Below are positions 34,510 to 49,110 of a stretch of 64,000 bases of DNA, piece after piece. The translations under genes were made by a program, and so were the position numbers. Origin of the DNA: Timema cristinae (taxonomy: Eukaryota; Arthropoda; Insecta; Phasmatodea; Timematidae); NCBI GenBank assembly GCA_039000515.1, contig JBCFYV010000024.1, positions 11,384,802 through 11,448,801 on the forward strand. Reading direction: 5' to 3'. Each line of letters opens with the position of its first letter. The first letter of the stretch is position 1. The notes under the pieces were generated by a model, which did no database searches, had not been told where the DNA came from, and was given only the letters and a program-made list of their open reading frames with translations.

Positions 34510-37500
34510 TAATAATAATATATAATAATATTAAAAGCTAATTTGAAACATCTCTGCATTTGATAAGGCGAATAAAATTGATTTTGAAATTGTTTGTGAA
34601 AATCAAACATAAGAACACCAATAGGCCAATGTCCACAGATAAACTGATATCAATTACTATAGGGTACTAATAATAGTCTTGATTTTATATCTAATTAGAA
34701 AAATGCTTAGATCATGATCTGATAGAGATATAGTGTAATCCTCATCACATTTAAGTTATTGATTTGCATCTACACATTGTTTTTATTAAAATAATGTTAT
34801 AGCTTGTATTTCATCATTGCACTTTTAGGTATTTGATTACGGGTGGCAATGATGGTGATATAAGGCTTTGGATGGGCCTGGAAGATGATGATCCCACATC
34901 ACACTGTGTTGGAGAAAGAGCCTTGGCAGTTAAACAAATGGTTTGTTATTAATTTATATCTCTAACAATTTGAATTTAATAATGTTAAGGAACCATTTCT
35001 GCACCATCTTGCCATTTTCTATATTTCTTGAAATAATCGGTTAATCAAAATAAAATAAGGAAAATCGAGGGCCAGGGATGAGGAAGGAAGCATTTTAGAG
35101 TTAATCTACCAGCATTTGTCTGGAAGGAGTGTGGGAAACCATTTAGGAAAAACCACCCTCAGTAGACTCGACCAGGATTCGATCCTCGATATCCGACGTG
35201 AATCTCGGAAGCATTAATGTTTTTCTTATAAAAGAAATGAATTACTGCGCACACTTCACAGTCGGTGGCATAATTGATGATAGTACTCAGTACACAACTC
35301 GAATAAACAGTAAACAGTAAATGATGTGATGGCTAGATAGCTGTTGAGCAACTTCACACCACTGCTCATGTGTAACCTCCCGCCTGATACCTGCTGTATT
35401 GATAAATGATGTGATGGCTAGATAGCTGTTGAGCAACTTCACACCACTGCTCATGTGTAACCTCCCGCCTGATACCTGCTGTATTGATAAATGATGTGAT
35501 GGCTAGATAGCTGTTGAGCAACTTCACACCACTGCTCATGTGTAACCTCCCGCCTGATACCTGCTGTATTGATAAATGATGTGATGGCTAGATAGCTGTT
35601 GAGCAACTTCACACCACTGCTCATGTGTAACCTCCCGCCTGATACCTGCTGTATTGATAAAAATAAAGTTACATTTCGAACTGTCCATGTATTATAATAT
35701 TATTTTTGGCTTTTAGGGCACACTGGATTCCTTTTGAATGAAATGGGGATCAATCAGATATTGTGGGTAGGTTCCAACAGGGTATTTACCTACTTTTGCC
35801 TAATTACTGTGCAATTTACATTAAAAGGTACAGATCAATTTTAATAGGTCAGTTCAAGCATTGTCAGGGTCATATTCAGAAATTTACTTTGCGGGGGAAT
35901 ACATTCAAGACTAGCAAAAGTGAAATTGCAGGAGGAGGCTTTTTTTATACAAGAGTACAGTCCTCTAACCACCAATGGCAAAAAATATATTAACTTTTTT
36001 GTTCCTGCATCTTTCTACTCGTTTGGTTTGTATGAATATTAATATTAAATACCTCTGCTTGGGTTTTGGTTTTTCTTTTGCTCAAGATATGTTTTATATT
36101 AAGCTTTAATAATATTATTCATGAATAATTGTATCAAATTTACATGAATAGGCTACCTTTCAAATATTTATGAAAAGAAAAACAATATTACTATTTTGAT
36201 GTATACCTTTTCATGGGAATTTTTTTTCCACATTAAACTTAAATACATATGTTATGCAATATGGAGTTTCATCAAGCATTCATTAAAGTCTAATTTATTG
36301 AAATGAAAAAAATAAAAAATAAATAAATAAAAAATCAATTTTATTATTTTTATTAATTTTAATGTGTAAATTAGATATTTCCTTAAAGCTGTTCACATCA
36401 ACATAAACTATCACAAAAATGTACATAACTATTTTTGTTGTTTGATTTGAAAGGGCAAACGACTCTTTGTTGGCACTGACAACAATACGGTGCAAGCATA
36501 TACATTTCCTGAGGTGGAACCTGATGGAATCATTACACGTTTTGGTGCACCAGTAACACACATATCTGTCAGTAAAGATGGCAACACTATTGCTGCAGCC
36601 TCTGAGTAAGTTTTATATTTTCTTGTTAATAATAAACTTTACTCTTTTTGATTACATACAAACTCTAGTGAACCCTTTTGAGGTTGTTAATATATACTAT
36701 ACAGTGGTGGCTTGTGGGTTGCTGCGAGGGAAAGTGTGGCTTAATGGAACTGTGCTAGTAAATTGTTTCCTTCCACTCGATGTCAATTTTGCTCTCTAAA
36801 ACAATGCACAACCATATCCCCACTACCTCATTGTGGTTGTGGTTGTGTTGATCACGTTAATACCAAGGGGAGGTAAGAGTTCACTAGTACACGGGGGTCA
36901 GTGGGGAGTGTGGTGGAAGGAGACGCATGTCTCCCTCAGTAATGTGTTCAAATGGGACACTCTTAACTACCCAATTAACATTCTAGCCTTAATGAACTCG
37001 AAAGTTCACGGCTACCAGAACGTAAGCCGGATCTCTCTCCTTACATTCATGACCACCAGATAAACTGGCCATAGTATTTTAACAGCCTAGATTCCCGGTA
37101 GCTCGCCATTTACTATTTGGAAAATCTTAGTTCCTCTTCTAGGGAATTAGTCTTTGGGTTTTGTAAAACTCTATGGAGTTAACTCATGCTAGCTAACTCA
37201 TTTAACTACCATCATAGTAAACTATTTGAAGTTAATTCATGCTAGCGAGCTTATTTAACTAGCATCATAGTAACTCTTTAAAAATAGGACTTATTAGAAT
37301 TTGATATCATTAACTATTATTCAACTATAATTCATATTTATACCTTTCAGGTCTAGTAATTGCTAGGCAGGCAGGATAGTTATGTATTAGAGCTTAACCT
37401 TAAATTAATATTTGCTTCCTATTTATATTGTAGTTGTGTTGAGGCAGACACACCTTTGTAGCAGAATGTGCTTTAGTTCTAATTTGAAGAGCTACTAGAC

Positions 37501-40500
37501 TTAACAATAGACTCAACCTTACGTTTGTTAATTCCTAGTTACCTAGGTGTTTACTTTAATTCTTCCCTGTTGGATGTATAAGTCTTCTATTAGGAGAATG
37601 GTGCAATGGATTCATTTTATTTATTGAATTTAAAATATTTTTTATTTTATAATTTAGAGTGATAATTGTTTCGTGAATTTGAAATTATTTTGAGAATTGT
37701 GTTGGATCTTAATTTGACACACCTAAGCACTCGAAGCATTATCACCCTTGAACACCAATGTGCAAAATAGAAAGCGAGGGAATAAAATTAGCAGTTCATC
37801 CTGTGAGACCTCTTGTCAATGTACTGATAACACTTCTCTTCCGATGACAAGTAGACACACTCATTAGTATTTGAACCAGGGCAACATTGGTTTGAATTTC
37901 AAAATTATATTATACTTGTTTCCTGTTCTAGCATTTGCTTTCAATGACTCTTTTAGTCTACATCTAAAAGCATGAAGATTTTTACAGGCCATTTCTGTGA
38001 ATTAACAAAATAGCTGGCCTAAGCTGTGGATCATTGGTTCCCAACCTGGGGACAGTAAGAAAATAACGTTTAAAAATCATCTAATAATTGAAGATATTTT
38101 TAATTTCAATCCATTTTATAAATTAAGTAAGATAAGTTTTTCTTGTGGTATTGGCGACCTGCCTACTAGTTGTATTTCATCTATTAGATGACCAGCCAAA
38201 AGTAAAACGTTTGTGCACATGCACATGTTTATTTTCAAGCCCGCAAGCCTCAGATTCGCCCTCTAATTCTTCTCAGTTACCATTGTGGCCACATGTAACA
38301 TCCCCGAATTTTCGACTTGATGCTCACAGAAACCAAACAGCGTTGTTGACTTGAAGTTTAAAGTGATCTATGAAGTGCTCTTTCAAATATCAAACCCAAC
38401 ATTCTAGAACCAATGAAAATAAAGCTCTGATAACCATCACACTAATTTTCACTCATTTTATTTGTACCATTATGTAACATTATGCTACCAGTTTTTTTTT
38501 AAATATTACTTTTAAAACTATACCAAAAATTAAAAGGAGGGAAGGAAGAGTGGAAAAAAGAATAGAAACCACTTTAAACTATTAAACAAATTATACTTAC
38601 AAAACAACTACAGTACTTCAAGATCAAAGAAATAATTATTTGACAATGTAAGACTAATTTTATATGAATTTAAGAATTTATGGTTTTTGTTTCAATGTTA
38701 TATCTTTAAAACTCGTCAAATAAAACGTAAATACATTAACATGGGGAATCAAATCTTGACTTGCCGCTATGTCACAGGTAGGCAATATCCTTAAAGAGTT
38801 ATTAACACCCTCGAATACCTGTTTGAATTGTATTTTATTTGGTTTATTTTAGGGATATGGAGGTTCATATCTATGATGTAGCACTACAAAAATCAACAGT
38901 GATTGCAAGTCATACAGGGCCAGTTTTTGGAGTGGAATTAGACCCAAAATTGGAGTTTGTGGTGAGTATACTATTCAAAATAAGTTGTATATTTGTTTGA
39001 TTTATTTTCCATACAGAGTTCAGTAATAATTACAATATTATTTTCTATGCTTGAACTAAAGTATGTGTGAAAGTTATATGTAGTTGGAGACATAACCACT
39101 TAATTCAAGCTAAAAGTTTTTGTCATTATATGTATAATGTAACGGAGTTTTATAAGTTCGATTTTGGTATTACTTTATGTAATACATACATACCTAGTCA
39201 CACCATTCCCTTACGAGATAGGCAAGACATTGTGCATATAGTTGAAAAACAATAATAACACATGAGGGGATCGGGCATGGTGTGCGAGAACGTTTGATTA
39301 AGGAACTGTCTAACAGGTACAAGAATATTACTCACTTAGATATTTAACTGTATAACCAGCTGTGTGAACCTTGTCAGCAAAAGCAGAAGGGCTATAAGAA
39401 AGTAGCTGTGGTCAAGATAACCATTTCTTTGAAATTTAATTTGTCTTGTCAAGTAGACCTAATTGACTTCCAGACCCTCACCTACAGTGAGTACAAATTT
39501 ATAATAGTATACCAAGGCCACCTAACAACATTTTTGGCACTTCAAGCTCTCAAAGCAAAAAAGTTGAAAAGATAGCTTATGATACATTTTTACGCTTATT
39601 AGTACACCATCAATCCTGTAATCTGATAATGGTGGTAGAGGTTTTGCCAACCATTTTGTTTCCAGCCTTATGGAATAATGGGCCCAACTTAAAATTGTGC
39701 ATGGGAAACCTCGCATAGCCAGAGCTAGGTAAGTGTAAAACTGGCGAACCAAGATATAGAGAATATGATCACAACATGGATGCAAGATGAAAAAAACTTC
39801 CTATTGTAGTCGAGTCATATGATTTGGCCAGTTAATTAAAAATAGAGCCTACCATGCCGGTATCAAAATATCATCATATGACGCTCTGTTTTGCTGCAAA
39901 GCTAAGGTTGGGTTGAGTACATCAAACCTTCTTAAAGAAGTCTTACAAACCAATTAAGACTAGGAAGATTTGGAAAAAATTATTAGTTAAATTGAAGAAA
40001 ATAGGAATGACTAACCACCAAGGTCTAGCACCTCAACTCAAGTGTCAGAATCCCTTGATAGAACTACATTATCATTTAAATCTACTATAGTTGGTATGTC
40101 ATCTTCACTAATCTGTTGTATGTGTTCTAAAACAAGTGGTGCTCTGTGTCCAATTTGTTGTTGCAATATTAATGTCATCTGTGACAACTACTGGAGGCGA
40201 TGACAACAAGAATTCTGCTAACTTTCGACAAAGTGCCTAGTGCAACAGGTAAAGAAAATGAAAAGATTGACAAATTTCCACCAGTTAAACAGTTGAAGTA
40301 GTTTCCATACCAGGCATAAATAGGTCAAGGGGATTCTCGCAATATTTTGGCCATTGTAATTCCTAATACATACTTGGACACATTGTTGACCAATTGTTTC
40401 CCAAACTGTTGGGCAACATTAAAGAAACGTTGCTTCCTGTCCAAAGTTCATTTGCGTCCAAGATGTCTGCTGAGGATTTTAAATAATTCTTGTGCTCTCT

Positions 40501-43500
40501 ACAAAACTGCACAAAGAGGAGGGCCTTTAAGGTTTTTTTCCAGTTCATTTACTCTTAATGAAAACATTTCACTTATTTCATTCTAAACATCTCAGTTTTT
40601 GATGTGATTTTTATAGTCCTCAGATGTTACATCCCTCAACAGTATATTTGTATGAAAGGTTTCAATCAGTTTCACAGTTTTATGGATTACGAGAAACATG
40701 ATTTCCTTGTTGGGAAACACAAAAGAAACATACAAAAATGTTGAAAAATAGTTGTAAATCAGTTGGGGAATAGTTTGCCAAGTTGGAAATCTGTTTTCGA
40801 AACAAGAGCAACATGTTTGCAAACAATGTTTCCAAGTGAATACTAGGCTTAAAAGCAACTTCACACAATACCACAGTTTTATTTATGAAGTCATCTTAGT
40901 TAAATTGGAAGACATCCATGTTGACATGGAAATTTTACTAAAATAATGTGCAACTGAGCAATTTACAGGTACTGGCCAAGGATACAACAGCAAAACTCAT
41001 TTATTTCATACTTTGCCAAAACCACTTTGGCATTATAAAGAAAGACTAGGCATTTATAGATTTCCTCGATTAAAAAAATTGCCAGTAACAATCTTAATAG
41101 TTGTTTAACCCATTAATTGAGTATTGATTAAACAAAAGCCTTTTTCAAATATTTAAAAGTTCATTTTTGAAGTATACTTCATGTCAAGAATTAAGTTCAC
41201 ACCCAAAAACTATTTTTGTTTCTTTTTATTGTTTAGGTTAATCCAATACTTTTTTATAGCAAAGAATTGTCTCTAATTATCACTCATATATTATTACGTA
41301 GGTTTTTTAATTCCACTATTTTTAAACCCAAACCAAACATATTATTGATTTAATGTTTGTGATGTAAAATCTACCCCAATAATCTATTTTCTCAAAATTT
41401 GCTTAAGTGGATTTAAGATTTGGCTCTCAACATTTTGTTGTCCTATTCTTCCCTTGTAGGCTTCATGCAGTGGTGATGGGACTGTGCGAGTGTGGAACCT
41501 GTCTCAGAACAAATTGGGGCACTCCTGGAAATGTGTACCAATCTGTAACTCCTTTTTACTGACTAAAGTCTTGGGTCGACCCTCCTGGCTTCCAAGCACT
41601 GGGCAATTGTTGGCCTTACCTAACGGGAAGCAAGTGTGTTTATATAAGCGTGGAACTTGGGAGCAAATGACCACCCTGACTAATGCGCAAGTAGAAAAGG
41701 TAAGCATTTAGTTTAGTTTTGTTTCCTTTAGTTATATAATTAGTTTTGAGTGAAAAGTTTGATTATTCTTTGTGCAGCAACAGCTTATATTTGAGAACCA
41801 AACATTGCCTTTTGTATACAGTAGACTCTTGATTCAACAACCTTTCACAGTTGCTAGGAAAAGGGTCGTTATTTCGAAGGGGTCGATATTGAAATTTGAC
41901 CCACCCCTGAAGCCCATATGTGAAAATTACTTTTTTTTAGAGAACACATGAAAAATAAACCAAAAAAACTTATACTTATTGAAGAAGTCCATTATTGAGG
42001 ACTGCTTCTTCTTATCGCCAGTTTGCTCAACAAAGTATTTCACATTATAAAACTGGGAACTCATATCTTCACTAGCGCTTTGGCACTAGTGCTCTTGCAT
42101 AGATGTTTCCCGCTTCCAGGAACTTTTTCGTAGTGGGGATATCTTCAAGCTCTTCTTCCATTTCTTCCTCCCCCTCTTCATCGCGCTGGACTCTTGCTGC
42201 CCCCTGACTATATCGGCATTATCAAGGAGGCCCCAAACTATGTCATCATTTTCCACTGTTATGTACTCTTACATGCAGTCTGGGACCAATCTGTGACACA
42301 TTTCCTTGTCACACAGCCAAGTGAAGGTTAAGGGGTCATAAGGAAGTGCTGTCAATGGGCCAAGCTTAAGTTTCATGGAGGGGCTCGACTGGGTCTTGGC
42401 GTCCACTGGCGGTGAATTGGCTGGGTCTTTGACGCTGTTGGTGGTAGGAGGTTCAAAGACGGCAGCTTCTTCTTCGACAGGTGGGACAAAGTGGGTGTGT
42501 CAGAAGCAGTTGGCATTTAATACAGGTCTCATTGCCTTCCGACTGGCGACAATTCCTTCCATGGCTATAAATATGCCCCACTTCTTGACTGACTTGCTCA
42601 TGTTGGGTTTCCACACCATACTACGCATAAGCATCTCACGGAACTTCATTTCCCCCTGCTGGATTATCCCCTGGTCCAGGGGCTGAAACATGCAGGGACA
42701 CCAGCTCGATGTTTCTCAGTTTGTCAAGAGCAGGATGTGTGAGGCAATTGTCAACTAAGAGCACAACTTTCCTGTTTATGGCACCCATCTTCAAGTAGAA
42801 GCCTTGAAGTCACCTCATGAACACCCCCTGAGACCCTGGGGTTTCTTAAACTTCCCGATCATGAGAGTCTTCATCTTATCGCTGCCATCCGTGTTGCAGC
42901 ATGGAAGGATAGTGAGGTGCTCCTTGCTCTTCCTCGCACCCTTGCACTTATCCCCTTTAACCACAAGAGTGCGTTCTGACATGAGGTTTCAGAACATCAC
43001 CAGCTTTTCAGTATTATATTCATCTCAAGGCTGGTAGCAGCTGAGGATGTTTCGGAGTAAGGGCAGCCACCCACTCATCAATTTTGGGTCGACTGAAGCA
43101 CTTTCACTGACTGCCTTGAGGCTGGATATTTCATGCCACACTTTGTAGTGCTCCAGCTACACACTTGAACACTTTAAGTTCACTTTACCCAACCTCAAGA
43201 TAAATTTATCAGCCTTACTCTGTATCATCGATCTGTTTGTAGGCATGTTTTGTGCTATATTCTGGCTAAAACATTCCAACATAGCCCGCTGTGGATTCAC
43301 GTGTGTCACGCCCTTCATATTTTTGACCTTTTTTTATTGTGTCTTTCTTTCTGCACTGTAATCACAGTTTATTCTCCTATTTTGAGAATTGTGGAACGTG
43401 TCTGGTTGATCTCATACTTCTTCATGAGCATTAAGAAGGTCCTCATTCCACTCATTTTGTCAAAATGACAAGTCCTTATCAAATAAAATAAAACTGATGG

Positions 43501-46500
43501 TCATCAAAAATTGTTCACAAAATCAAACTAAATTGAAAAAGCCTGGCATGTGAAGTATCTGCAGTTGCGCACGGCAAACATTGGCGTACTTGGGGGAGGG
43601 AGTGGACAGTCTCTTGTTCTATTGGTTGGCACTGATAACAAGGTGTGATGGTGTCTATTTTAGATCTGACCCACCTGTGAAAAGTACAGTGCTTATGAAA
43701 AGAATCGTAATTTAGCAACCAAAGTAAGCGCAACAAACATATTTTTTGGCTGATTTTCTTCCGAATTTTTACCTTTTCCCCCAATTTTACTATGGTTTCC
43801 CAAAAACAGTTCATTTCTTTGAGAGGGACGCTTTTACTCGGGCTATAGGATTGAAAGTTGACTGTATAATTTTTGTAAAATTCACAAAAAAATGAAGCTC
43901 TTCGATGCATAGTGCTATGTTACATCTGACCTCCAAAAGCTATTCAGCGTAGTTACAAGGGTGTCCACCAGGAGTGTGGAATTTGAGCACATGGTATGGT
44001 GGATAGCTGAAACTAGAGGTGTGGCATTTGTCTGTCAAGCTAACTTGGAAACAGCCGTGGAAGGAGATCTATTTTCAGTGAAGGAGTTAATTCTGTTGAA
44101 TTGGAAATGTCTATTAAGTTATATTGTGCTTTTGGATGACGTCAATAACAATTAACATTGAATATTTTAGCTATAGAATGAGTCTTATTCAAAGTTTGGA
44201 CCACAGATTTGAAACATAGCCATTGAGTGTTCCTCACAATGTATGTTCAGAGTTGTTGACTGAAATATGTGTAATGGGGCCCCAGCTATAATTATGTGTC
44301 AGATAAAAAGTACAGTGTTATGAAGTGTCTTTTTATTGAGAAAGAAATGGGATCTTCCCCCTACTAAAGAGATTACATTATTAGACCCCTTGCATGATGC
44401 ATGAAACGAGATGACATGATGTCTCGAACAAACATCAGAACTGTGTTAAGAACTAAAAAGGGCTGGGCAAGAAATAAACACCCCGGTCATCAAAATATTG
44501 TCAAGGAAGAAGAGGGGTGTGGCCCCATATTACTAAAGTGGTAAGAATCCTGTAAGAGAGCTAACTGTACACTAAACACCAACCAGCCAGCCTCCCTCAA
44601 CTTCTCCCCATGCTCCCCATGTGCACACGCTTCAAATAATTGAATAAGTTCATTAATTCTTTTGATAAAAAAATGTCGAGCTATTATTAACTTATAAGAT
44701 ATATCTGTGGAAGCTTTAGGATTTCTGGACTAGTTTATTTCATTCTTTCGTAGAATAACCACAATAGGAAGTTTCAAGCTATACATCCATCATTGTTTCC
44801 AGCCTGTAACCTGTGCAAGTTTTTTATTCAAGCCATATATTTTCCACTACCAGTCATAGCTTCTTATGCCTTATAATCGAACTTAACATAAGGACAGGCA
44901 CAACATCCAGCCCTCAGCTGTTAATTCATCACCTTGTATTTGTAATTTTCTTTTTTGAAATAATTTGATATTTTCCATGAGCCAAAGGGTTGTGCAAAAT
45001 ATGTTACCTCGGGTAACAACTGGCTGACGGGTTGAAGCCCTCTGGTCTAAGGTGTCACTCATAAATACGAGACTGCTGATGACAGGGAAATCAGGGTTTA
45101 GATCCCATCTTGTGTTTTTTTAACGTTGTACACAGGCTGCTAGAGACAGATATATTCCGATAGAGTGTAGTACTATCGGTTTGTCGTGCTCGTGACGGCC
45201 CGGTTAAAGAGGGAGACAGTATCATTACCTCTCACTCTTACTTAACTTCTCGCTTTGAGTAAAAATAAAAGTAAGGAAAGAGGGGATTAGTAACCTAACA
45301 GGGAATGTTTACAGAGGGGTTTGGTGGAATACAATGCTACCGTTAGAAGGACAAATACTTTTAACAACGCCTAGCCCAAGGGTGGATCCAGGGCTAGTTG
45401 TAGGGGTGAATTGGTTTTCACAAGGCTCCTTCAAGGATACATTTAATAATTTTGATTAATAAAGATTTTAATTTATAATATTTTAATTATAATATTGCGA
45501 GTTTAAAAAACTAGTTGAAATTAACAATTAATATAATAATAATACTTTAAGAAAGAACACAATTTGGATTAATCAATTTGTAATTTTAATACAAAAATAA
45601 CATAAAACAAAAAGTCGCCGTCACAATAAAAGTAATAAATATACACTTTACATAGGTCTAAAGTGTTTTAGTAATAAAAGAAAAAAATGTGTATTTTAAT
45701 ACTAAACTTAATATAAATATTGGAAAATTTTAGTTTTAATCCCTTTTCTTTGCTCTAGAGCTAAGTTGAAAGAGATGTTGCCTAATTTTGATTAGGTCGT
45801 GTAGGAGATAGGATGAGGAAGGTGTTAGTAAGTCATTCTTTACAACTTTAAAGTATTGGTTTCAATATTTATGATTATTTTCTATGCAGGAGGGGACGAT
45901 TGCACCCAACCCCACCTGGATCCTCCCCTGGCCTAGCCAGGGAAACTCGAATAAATATATGATTTTTTATGTTAGTGAGAACAAATTCACTGTGAGTTTT
46001 GTAAAGATGATTACATACTCCAACAAGTTAATATACAAAATTAAATACACTTTTTGGAATATGTGGGATAAGAATGACATTAACTAAAGGTTTTTTTCAT
46101 TTAAAATAAACACTTTTAAAAAAATATGATATTCAACGAAATACAATAAGTGTAATGATCTTGATATTTTTTGGACACAATTATAATTAACTAGGACTGA
46201 ATGCCATTAATGATATGATTTAAATTTCTAGGCCTAAGTACTATAGTTGTATTTGTAAACAAAATTAGTTACAGGTTCATATTGTTTACACTGTCATAAT
46301 ACAAACTGGTCGTTAAGCTGTAAAAAATATCTCGAAGGTTAGAGACATGTGGCCGACACGATTTGGAACAACTGGTTGACAAGTTCATGCTTAGGTGGAC
46401 AAAATGACAGCAAACTGGCCTACCAATTGGGGCTCCAGCTAACTGATCGACAGCACACTGGTTAACATGTGTGGAAAAAGTGGTCGACAGACAAGTGACT

Positions 46501-49056
46501 GTCATGCAAAAGCAGTGTCGATCACATGGTCGATGTGAGTAGGACCATGTGATAAAGAGCCAATTGGTCGACAAAAAGTATACAAATATTTGGAATGATT
46601 GGTGGGTTAATTATCTGACCCTACTATGACCTACAGGTTGACTAGCCCATGCATACGAGGAAAAAGTGATATACACACGAATAGTTGACCAATTTGGGTG
46701 CATAAAACTAATCAACAATAAACTGGTCGATACGTGTGAACAAAGTGATCGACAGACAAGAAATCTACACGAAGTAGTACTTAGACCAAGTTGTTGATAA
46801 GGGTAGGACCATGTGCTAGACGACCAACTGATCGACAAAATATTAACAAACATTTGATAGACTAGGTAACTAGTGGCCGTCGACTCGTCGAAAAATACGT
46901 ACATAGAACAACAAAGTGATAGACAGCCAACTGGTCGACAAAAAACAACTGGCAGACAAACGTTGAGATGGATCCATATAATAGTGGACCACAAGTTAAT
47001 ACATAGCGAATAAAGAACTCGCTAAGCCAAAAACTAGGTGTTCTATTTTTGTATACAGGTGTTCTTTTTCCTCTATATATTTAGTCACATTACAGTGAAC
47101 GTCTGCCATTCGTTAATAATAACAATGCCAATCGATTAAAATAGTGCGCTTTACTTAACATTAAATAAACAATGTCCCTTCTGTTTAATGTACAAATAAA
47201 AATAATTAAATGTTGCTAAATACACCAATCATATACATAATATACAGTGAAAATGTTAACCAAATTATTGTAAAATAATAGCAGAAAAGGTATGTTCTCT
47301 AAGAAGAAAATACAAGGAATTAATACAAATATTAAAGTCATTATTTTTATTACGATAAAATAATCAACAAAAATATACACAATTCTCTAACCACATCAAT
47401 CACAAGTAGCCTTATTAACGTTGTTATCTCCTGATTAAATATTACTTTATTTGGAAAGATTCTCACATGGATTATTTTTTAATTGAATGTATTTAGAATC
47501 TATTTGAGAATATCAGAAGGTGTGAACTACATCTAGAAGAGGGCTAATTTATTCCAAGAAGGGCAATCACCCCTCTCTACACTCCACTTATCGTTTGATC
47601 TGTCCCTAATTTGAAGTGGTCCTTTCCCCCTTTTTTGAAACTATACTCTTTTAAAAGATATTTAGAATAGTCCCCACCGCAAATTATTTAGAACTTTGGA
47701 TGTTCCTAGAACCTATTTTGAGTAGCGTCCTTCGGAAATTTTTTAAAAGTTGGATTCCTCAAGAAGCTATTTTTAATAGTCCTCAACCAGTTTACTTTTT
47801 TAAATTTAGATCTCCTGAAAGCTATTTGAAGGGGTTCTCCTCCAAAAATGTTTAAAATTTAGGTGATTCTAGAAGATATTTAGATTGCTCCTAGCTTGAA
47901 TTTTTTTCGAAAATTAGATGCCTCTAGAAACTTTGAAGTGATCTTCTCTGGAAAACTTTTGATAATTGAATGTATATAGAAGTTATTTTGTGGTTAATGC
48001 AAGATCTTTCAACTTCATATTCGATTGTATCAGAGGATTTAAAATATATTTAGGGGGGTGGGATTTATTCAAGCTGAGATTATTTTCAGGGGAACGAGGT
48101 CCCTCTTGCCCCCACCCCACTCGGTTCTACCACCATAGATTGCAGTACTACACAAATTTATTAGATGTGTCCATGCAAAAAAAAAAAAATGCTGACCAAC
48201 TCCTGTTGGGAGACTTTACCACGATCCACCATAGACAAGACCTTTCTCTCCCCACTGAAAACGAGGGTACATCCATGATATTACTCTACATTCTCAACGT
48301 ATATTTTTTAAAGGTCTGGATCAAAAGGCCATTATTGTACGTGTGATGTGTGCTCGGATACAAGTAGAGATTAGGCAAGATAAACAGTAGTATTCATAGG
48401 CCTATACATTTACAAAAGGTGCTTCACCCAGTGGCGGTGGAACTTTATTTGTGTAGGAGTGTATACAATTTTTTTAAAGGAACTTTCTTCCAATTAATAG
48501 GAGATCTGGGGACTCAACACCATATATTTTGTGAAAATTGAATACCCCTAGAATCCATTTTGAAAGGTCCTTGTCCAGTAATATTTTGAAAATTAGACTC
48601 CTTCAAAGATATTTGGAGTGATCCTCCTCTAGAACTGTTTTGAGATTTGGATACCCCTAAACGCTAATTATAGTTTTCCTTACCTATAATATTTTTAATT
48701 TAATTTTTCCAGAATATATTTAAAGTGGTTTTCCCCATGGCAAATGTTTAAATGTATATGCCCAAAAAACTATTTATAGTGGTCCTCGCCTTTAAATTCT
48801 CAAATGATGGCAAATTTTCAAGAACATTTCTTGGGATTTTTCCCAATTTTACTGGTGAGTGGCCACCCTGAAAATATTATTTGCGGTATATCCATCACAA
48901 TTAACTACAATTAACTATAAATAACACTCATATCACCTACTGACAAAATATTACTTTAGCTCTATCGCTCACAATTCATTACAAGTAACATACTTAATTC
49001 ACGTCCTAACAAAATATTACTTTGGATATATACCTCGCAATTAATTACAAGTAACA

Positions 49057-49110
<54 letters not shown>

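Noticed and set aside
34371..34610. Isoleucine-rich ORF
   Set aside because: It reads the (AAT)n tail of a SINE.
35319..35662. CRISPR-like regular repeats
   Set aside because: The 85-bp units abut with no spacers and lie in an intron of a eukaryotic gene; it is a minisatellite.
36703..38100. hAT element starting CAGTGGTGGCTTGTGGG
   Set aside because: No matching right end or target duplication was found, so the boundaries cannot be supported.
40363..40864. Minus-strand ORFs with weak resemblance to an HMG-like segment (FCREHKNYL)
   Set aside because: Similarity covers too few residues and the rest does not fit the fold.
46269..46994. Cysteine- and serine-rich ORFs of 101 and 127 codons on the minus strand
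   Set aside because: They follow the GTCGACA repeat; composition and repetition explain their openness.
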